Shown here in pieces: positions 59,902 to 64,000 of a stretch of DNA of 64,000 bases. Position numbers and translations under genes: made by a program. Every line of letters begins with the position of its first letter. Position 1 is the first letter of the stretch. The notes beneath the pieces are model-generated. The model was not told the DNA's origin, did no database searches, and worked only from the letters and a program-made list of their open reading frames with translations. Source of the DNA: Myroides odoratimimus (GTDB taxonomy: Bacteria > Bacteroidota > Bacteroidia > Flavobacteriales > Flavobacteriaceae); contig NZ_BCMQ01000008.1 in the NCBI RefSeq assembly GCF_001485415.1, positions 62,001-126,000 of the forward strand, given 5' to 3'.

Positions 59902-59929
59902 TTGTTTTAACTCTTATTAACTATTTTTG
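59902..59929 (+). promoter_or_regulatory. promoter of the 303-residue lipoprotein gene
   Basis: TTG (59902-59904), a 17-base spacer and TATTTTTG (59922-59929), 17 bases before the ATG. Confidence 0.55.
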
Positions 59930-59946
59930 AATTAAAAATAAGTAAA

Positions 59947-60858
59947 ATGAAATGGATTAAACTAATGACAGCTCTTATAGGTTGTACTTTCTTAGCATCT
60001 TGTTCATCAGTTATCAAAAGTTCACGAGTGACTGTTTTGCAAGAGAACTATTGTGCGCCTACCATTGTGTATACAGATGATACTACTGAAGAGCAAAGGG
60101 CGTTTGAAGATTTAGGTGTTAAACAGAAGTTGTCTCCTCATGATTATAGACTAGCGTCTCATCTAGGATTAGTGTCTCAGTTGGCTAAGTTTATAAATAG
60201 TACAGATCCTATAGAGAGATTAGAAGCGAAGCAACAGATTATTATTAGAGTTCAATTGTTTCAGACAGAGATAGATGCTTTGGCAGCAGAACTAGATTGT
60301 AATGGGGAGCGATATGATCAACTAGCAAGGGTATTGGATGCTAAAAACGGAACTACCAATACTCAACTAACAGTTGCTTCTATCGCGATCGGTGCAGCAG
60401 TTACATTATCGACAGCATTGATTACAAATGATAATACGAATAAAGGATTAAATATTGCAGGTGGGGTAGTAGGTACAGGATTAGGTTTTTTGTTATTGAA
60501 TCCGAAAGGCAAAAAAGTAGAACTAAAAACGAATAGAAGTTTACTTAGTAATATTTGGTTTGAACAGAATGATAATCTTGCATTTCCTCCTGCAGTATGG
60601 AGAGTGATGAATGATAAATCTTTTAGTAATGAAGGTAAATTATCCTTAATACAGACATTAAAGAATAGATGGCTGTTTTTTGCTTTTAATGAGGAGATTA
60701 GTAAAAAGGATGAGGAACTCTATTTTGGCAAAGGTGGATTTTTTAAATCAGAGGGAATTCATTTAATGTCAGATATGAATAATGAGCTTCAAGCAACAGT
60801 AAAAACAATCCAACAAGATCTTAGAAGCTTAATTTACAATGTGAGTTTATTGAAATAA
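59947..60858 (+). CDS. lipoprotein of unknown function with Gly-rich hydrophobic segments
   Basis: This 303-residue lipoprotein (lipobox TFLASC) has a helical N-terminal part (about 50-125) and two Ala/Gly-rich hydrophobic stretches: SIAIGAAVTLSTALI near residue 147 and NIAGGVVGTGLGFLLLNP near residue 169. These could form a membrane-inserted hairpin, like glycine-zipper segments. The C-terminal half is soluble and helical. No family recognised. The next gene follows after 85 bases in the same direction and encodes another exported protein, so they may act together. Confidence 0.65.
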   Translation: MKWIKLMTALIGCTFLASCSSVIKSSRVTVLQENYCAPTIVYTDDTTEEQRAFEDLGVKQKLSPHDYRLASHLGLVSQLAKFINSTDPIERLEAKQQIIIRVQLFQTEIDALAAELDCNGERYDQLARVLDAKNGTTNTQLTVASIAIGAAVTLSTALITNDNTNKGLNIAGGVVGTGLGFLLLNPKGKKVELKTNRSLLSNIWFEQNDNLAFPPAVWRVMNDKSFSNEGKLSLIQTLKNRWLFFAFNEEISKKDEELYFGKGGFFKSEGIHLMSDMNNELQATVKTIQQDLRSLIYNVSLLK

Positions 60859-60943
60859 GAAATCTAACAGTTAAAAGCTTTTAATATTTGAATAGTTTAA
60901 TTGTTAAAAAGTAATTACCTTGTGGTGATTTTAATTAAAAAAG

Positions 60944-61789
60944 ATGAAAAAGATACTGTTTTTTATTTCTTGTGTAGCACTTTCTGCTCAGGTACAAGCA
61001 CAAGAGTCTGTTGTTTTATCACTTGACTTACAACCAGGTAGCTCTTATGAGATAACTTCGAATGATAAGTTTAGCACGATTACTAACCTTGTAGGAAATA
61101 AAGAAATCATTGAGATGATTAATAAAGAGGGGCAGAATTCTTATCCTACTTATGAGACCGAAGAATCTAATGCAAGTTATACACTACATTGGACAACTAA
61201 AAAGAAGAATTCTCTGAACTTTGATTTGGACCTAGAGAAGAGAGTTGCTAGAGTTTTTGAAGGAAAATCAGTTGTAAATACTGAGACTGAAGGGCCTATA
61301 AAAGGATATAGTAGAGGTAGTGTAGATGCCAAAAAAGGGTTAAAATTGTCTAAATCATTAGGTGAAAAACACAAGACTTTAGAAGGAGATTTGCTTGTGA
61401 TGTTAGATGACTTATTTAATGGAAATGGACTTAGTAGTGATCCTATAAAAGTGAATCAAGAATTTGAGTCTACTAATACTCAAAAGATGAGATTATCTGA
61501 TGAAAGTGAAGTGGAGGTAACAACCAAAGAAGTAAATAAAATAGCCAAAATAGCTAATAATAAAGCCTATTTAGTTATTGAGACAACGATCACCTCTAAG
61601 AGTACTTCTACTAAGTTTGCAGAGATGAAAGGAGGAGGTACTAAAGAAGTTATTTATGATATGGAGAAGAAATACTTTGAATCTATAGATGGTAAGTTAG
61701 ATGTTACGGTTAATATAGAATCAGATGAAGGAGTTAATATCACGATGGTTAATACAACTTCTCAAAATGTAAAAGTGAAGAAAAAGTAA
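60944..61789 (+). CDS. exported protein of unknown function (DUF6263-like pattern)
   Basis: This 281-residue protein has a signal peptide (MKKILFFISCVALSAQVQAQ). The mature part is beta-rich with LSLDLQPGSSYEITSNDKFSTIT near the start, a charged middle, and a C-terminal strand pair ending NVKVKKK. The general layout (opening L-x2-GxxY, long beta-sandwich-like chain) is like DUF6263 proteins, but I am not sure of that assignment. Many Lys/Glu residues and no Cys in the mature part. It faces the convergent GNAT gene with a shared terminator. Confidence 0.62.
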   Translation: MKKILFFISCVALSAQVQAQESVVLSLDLQPGSSYEITSNDKFSTITNLVGNKEIIEMINKEGQNSYPTYETEESNASYTLHWTTKKKNSLNFDLDLEKRVARVFEGKSVVNTETEGPIKGYSRGSVDAKKGLKLSKSLGEKHKTLEGDLLVMLDDLFNGNGLSSDPIKVNQEFESTNTQKMRLSDESEVEVTTKEVNKIAKIANNKAYLVIETTITSKSTSTKFAEMKGGGTKEVIYDMEKKYFESIDGKLDVTVNIESDEGVNITMVNTTSQNVKVKKK

Positions 61790-61810
61790 TCATAATTGAT
61801 ACGATACATA

Positions 61811-61846
61811 AATAAGGGTTAGAAGCTAAAACTTCTAACCCTTATT
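61811..61846. terminator. two-way terminator overlapping the GNAT stop codon
   Basis: AATAAGGGTTAGAAG / CTTCTAACCCTTATT, 15-bp perfect arms around six bases. The minus-strand stop (61842-61844) is inside the right arm. Confidence 0.9.
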
Positions 61847-62372
61847 TATTTACTATCGCATACAACACATGGTCAAGGTATTCACCATCCTTTAATGTAT
61901 AGGCTTTCAATACCCCTTCTTGTTGCATTCCTATCTTTTGCATGATTTTTCCTGATGCTTCATTATGCGTAAAGTGAGAAGCAAATATTCTTTTTAGATG
62001 CAATGTCTCAAAGCCAAAATGAACTAGAGCTTGTGCTGCTTCAGTAATATATCCTTTATTCCAGTACTGATCATCTAACCAATAGCCCATCTCAGCTTTA
62101 TTGTTTGCCTTGTCTATTCCTAAGCCGACTCCACCGATGATCGTAGAGCTACTTTTTAATCGAATAGCAAAGATGTATTTATCTCCAATCTCTAATCCTT
62201 CTAAAGCTAAGTTTACCCAAAAAGTAGCACTTGCCTCTGTATAAGGATAAGGGATATTGGTTGTGTTCTGACTGTATACAGGGTTTTTCATAATCTCTAA
62301 TAGGCGAGGAATATCCTGTAGATTAGGTTGATTTAGAAGAAGGCGTTCTGTGGTTAATTCTATTGTTTTCAT
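61842..62372 (-). CDS. GNAT-family N-acetyltransferase (RimJ/RimL-like)
   Basis: This protein of about 176 residues belongs to the RimJ/RimL-type GNAT group. It shows the start IELTTERLLLNQPNLQDIPRL, then IIGGVGLGI strand 4, MGYWLDDQYWNKGYITEAAQALVHFGF (acetyl-CoA loop region) and NEASGKIMQKIGMQQEG. It transfers acetyl from acetyl-CoA to an amine, often a protein N-terminus or antibiotic; the substrate is not known here. ATG 62372 is preferred over the longer in-frame start at 62408, which adds no family sequence. Confidence 0.88.
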   Translation of the reverse strand: MKTIELTTERLLLNQPNLQDIPRLLEIMKNPVYSQNTTNIPYPYTEASATFWVNLALEGLEIGDKYIFAIRLKSSSTIIGGVGLGIDKANNKAEMGYWLDDQYWNKGYITEAAQALVHFGFETLHLKRIFASHFTHNEASGKIMQKIGMQQEGVLKAYTLKDGEYLDHVLYAIVNK

Positions 62373-62464
62373 AAGAGTTGTTTTTATAAAAATAGTAAAT
62401 ACTTCCATGTATTCAGTGAATTTATTGTTTGAAATTAATAGTATTTTAGCCCAAAATAAAAAAG

Positions 62465-63532
62465 ATGATAGACTTTGATTTTACATCAAAAGGATTTGAG
62501 ATAAATGGGCAACTGTATAGCTTTCCGATAGCAAAAGAAGAACTGTTTACACTATTTGGAGAGCCAGAGGTATTCTCAGGAGAGCATAATGATGTTTATA
62601 TTTGGCATACAGTAGGATTACGAGCTTTCGCTAAGGATAGGATAAATATTAATACCATAGAAGTAACTTATAGAGTAGAAGATTACGCTACAGCTGTGAA
62701 ATCTGCATTTATAGGTCAATTAAAACTAAATGGGGAATCAGATGTAATGAAGTATTATAACGAACATAAGCAAGAGCGTATAAAACTTTGGGATACAGAT
62801 GATACTGGTGCTTTTAGATTTAATGATGTGACGGTGTGGTATAATATCAGAAGGGAAGAGTTGTATTCTCTTTCTTTACAAGCTTATGAAGAGGTAGAGG
62901 AAGAAGAAGTAGCATTACTTCCTATTGATGAAAACTTCGAATATTTAGAGACGGTATGGTATGAGTGGAAAAAAACAATAGAAAATAGAGTTGGTGCAGA
63001 TAATAAATACTATAACCCTACTCATGGTATCACCCAAGAACAATTAGACACTGTTGTAGAGCAATTAGACGAAGTAGAATTGCCTGCTATTTTGGTTAAT
63101 TTTTATAAGATAGCGAATGTGAAGTGGAATGCTGTAACTTCAGCTATAAGTTTGCATGCCAACGGATGGAATTATGACTTATTGCCTTTTGAGAAGATAG
63201 CAGATGAGTGGGAAGATATCAATGAGTTGTTCGATGATGAGGAGGTAGATGAAGATACATTGGCAGATTATGATACCCGACTTAAGTGTACAGGATATGC
63301 TAACCCTAAGTGGATTCCTTTTGCAGAAGGGAAGAATGGAGATTACCTACTGATAGATACTGATCCAAGTGACACAGGGATGTATGGACAAATTATAGAA
63401 TTACAAAATGAGTCTTGGAGTAGAACAGTAATTGCTTTCTGCCTAGAGGAGTTGATTTATAGAGAAATAGAATCTTTAGAAGGAGTAATAACAGAACATC
63501 AGCAATTTATAATAGATAACGGAACATTCTAA
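62465..63532 (+). CDS. two-domain protein with C-terminal SMI1/KNR4-like domain
   Basis: This 355-residue acidic cytosolic protein has an N-terminal domain (about 1-140; DVYIWHTVGLRAFAKD and FNDVTVWYNIRR) of the kind classed as DUF7738 in related genomes. An acidic linker follows. The C-terminal SUKH-like domain (about 195-345) has LPAILVNFYKIANVKWN, then KWIPFAEGKNGDYLLIDTDPS and TVIAFCLEELIYRE. The last base of its stop is the first base of the next ATG, so the two genes are translationally coupled. Immunity-like, but no toxin is visible in the window. Confidence 0.78.
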   Translation: MIDFDFTSKGFEINGQLYSFPIAKEELFTLFGEPEVFSGEHNDVYIWHTVGLRAFAKDRININTIEVTYRVEDYATAVKSAFIGQLKLNGESDVMKYYNEHKQERIKLWDTDDTGAFRFNDVTVWYNIRREELYSLSLQAYEEVEEEEVALLPIDENFEYLETVWYEWKKTIENRVGADNKYYNPTHGITQEQLDTVVEQLDEVELPAILVNFYKIANVKWNAVTSAISLHANGWNYDLLPFEKIADEWEDINELFDDEEVDEDTLADYDTRLKCTGYANPKWIPFAEGKNGDYLLIDTDPSDTGMYGQIIELQNESWSRTVIAFCLEELIYREIESLEGVITEHQQFIIDNGTF

Positions 63533-64000
63533 TGAAATATATATGTGCAGATTGTGGGCAAGAACACGAGGATTGGCCTGCATTAGTATTTAAAGCTCCT
63601 GATCCTTACTTAGCACTGTCTGAGGAAGAAAGAGAACACGCAGACTTAACGAGCGAAATATGTAGTATAGATGAAGGAGATGAGACACATTGGTATCTGA
63701 GAGGGGTGTTGACTCAGTATGTCTATGATGCCTGCCAATACTTGGATTACGGGGTTTGGGTTAGTCTTAGTGAGGCGAGTATGAAAGACTATTATGAGCA
63801 CTATGAGGATAAAGAGTACAAGACTACTTACTTTGGTTGGCTAGTGACTAATTTACCTAATTATCCTCCTAATACTTCTTTTGCTTTACCTACCAATGTT
63901 GAGGTAGATAATAGTAAAGGGATTCCAACTATTTTACCTCATAAAAAAGGAGATTCAGTATTTATAAAGGACTTTTATGATGGAATTTCGACAGAGGAAG
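63532..64000 (+). CDS. DUF2199 family protein, cut by the window end
   Basis: The reading frame opens at ATG 63532 (overlapping the previous stop as TAATG) and runs without stop to the window end, at least 156 codons. It starts YICADCGQEHEDWPALVFKAP and continues LALSEEEREHADLTSEICSID, HWYLRGVLT and YGVWVSLSEASM, the DUF2199 pattern with an N-terminal Cys pair likely binding zinc. It is coupled to the SMI1/KNR4-like gene. Function unknown; such genes often occur in clusters of SUKH-type proteins. Confidence 0.85.
   Translation, partial: MKYICADCGQEHEDWPALVFKAPDPYLALSEEEREHADLTSEICSIDEGDETHWYLRGVLTQYVYDACQYLDYGVWVSLSEASMKDYYEHYEDKEYKTTYFGWLVTNLPNYPPNTSFALPTNVEVDNSKGIPTILPHKKGDSVFIKDFYDGISTEE

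Noticed and set aside
1..64000. tRNA, rRNA, tmRNA or known riboswitch
   Set aside because: No cloverleaf with a TTCGA-type arm, no rRNA signature and no recognisable riboswitch core was noticed by eye; a covariance-model search would be needed to exclude small RNAs.

Overview
The window is AT-rich chromosomal DNA of a member of the Bacteroidota, most likely Flavobacteriaceae (Myroides- or Flavobacterium-like; the genus cannot be fixed from sequence alone). The evidence is: many promoters of the TTTG-N19-TAnnTTTG type instead of TTGACA/TATAAT; no strong Shine-Dalgarno sequences; short lipoprotein signal peptides; and family markers such as DUF4197, DUF2007, a YtxJ-type bacilliredoxin, TSP3-OmpA and MdoB/LtaS-like membrane hydrolases. 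I found no rRNA, tRNA, complete insertion sequence, prophage or CRISPR array. Layout, left to right: 0.1-7 kb is a tripartite RND efflux operon (TolC, RND pump, lipoprotein adaptor, Cys-rich metal-binding lipoprotein), followed by a regulator fusing a heavy-metal-associated domain to an AraC DNA-binding domain. 7-8.6 kb is a long, very AT-rich, dyad-rich spacer and an orphan XRE/S24 repressor whose autoproteolysis residues look lost. 8.9-25.9 kb is mostly core metabolism and information processing (pepD, a retropepsin-like protease, a YceI lipoprotein, prfA, pyrF, a BtuF-like protein, a UvrD/PcrA helicase, a Sua5/YrdC protein, sucC, uvrB, an OmpA porin, a NUDIX regulator or hydrolase). 26.9-34.7 kb is a fatty-acid beta-oxidation block (marR-fadN-fadA-fadE plus an acyl-CoA synthetase), with the Bacillus-type fadNAE order and domain architecture. 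35.3-39.6 kb is a tandem pair of LtaS/MdoB-like phosphoglycerol-transferase paralogues. 40-47.5 kb holds a glycosyltransferase, a J-domain-like membrane protein with a broken HPD motif, a ketoacyl-synthase-III-like protein lacking the usual His and Asn, clpB and a bacilliredoxin. 47.6-53.6 kb is the accessory-looking part: a DsrE-like protein and a small YgaP-like membrane protein around a CRP/FNR-like palindrome; two paralogous lipoproteins flanking a ParE/antitoxin module and a short-chain dehydrogenase with Phe for the catalytic Tyr; then 1.1 kb of non-coding DNA with several different 10-11-bp periodic repeat arrays, just upstream of a four-helix-bundle (S23/IVP) protein. 53.7-64 kb has SMI1/KNR4 proteins, fahA/glyA, an aldehyde dehydrogenase, secreted proteins of unknown function, a GNAT acetyltransferase and a DUF2199 gene cut by the window end. 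How the parts fit: the first operon looks like metal detoxification under its own metal-sensing regulator. The fad genes form one transcription unit with a large palindrome over its promoter. Convergent gene pairs repeatedly share near-perfect palindromes acting as two-way terminators, and in several cases a stop codon lies inside the palindrome. The most unusual signals are the 11-bp-periodic inverted arrays at 52265-52385 with their neighbours, the palindromic terminators, and a set of family members that keep the fold but have lost textbook catalytic residues.
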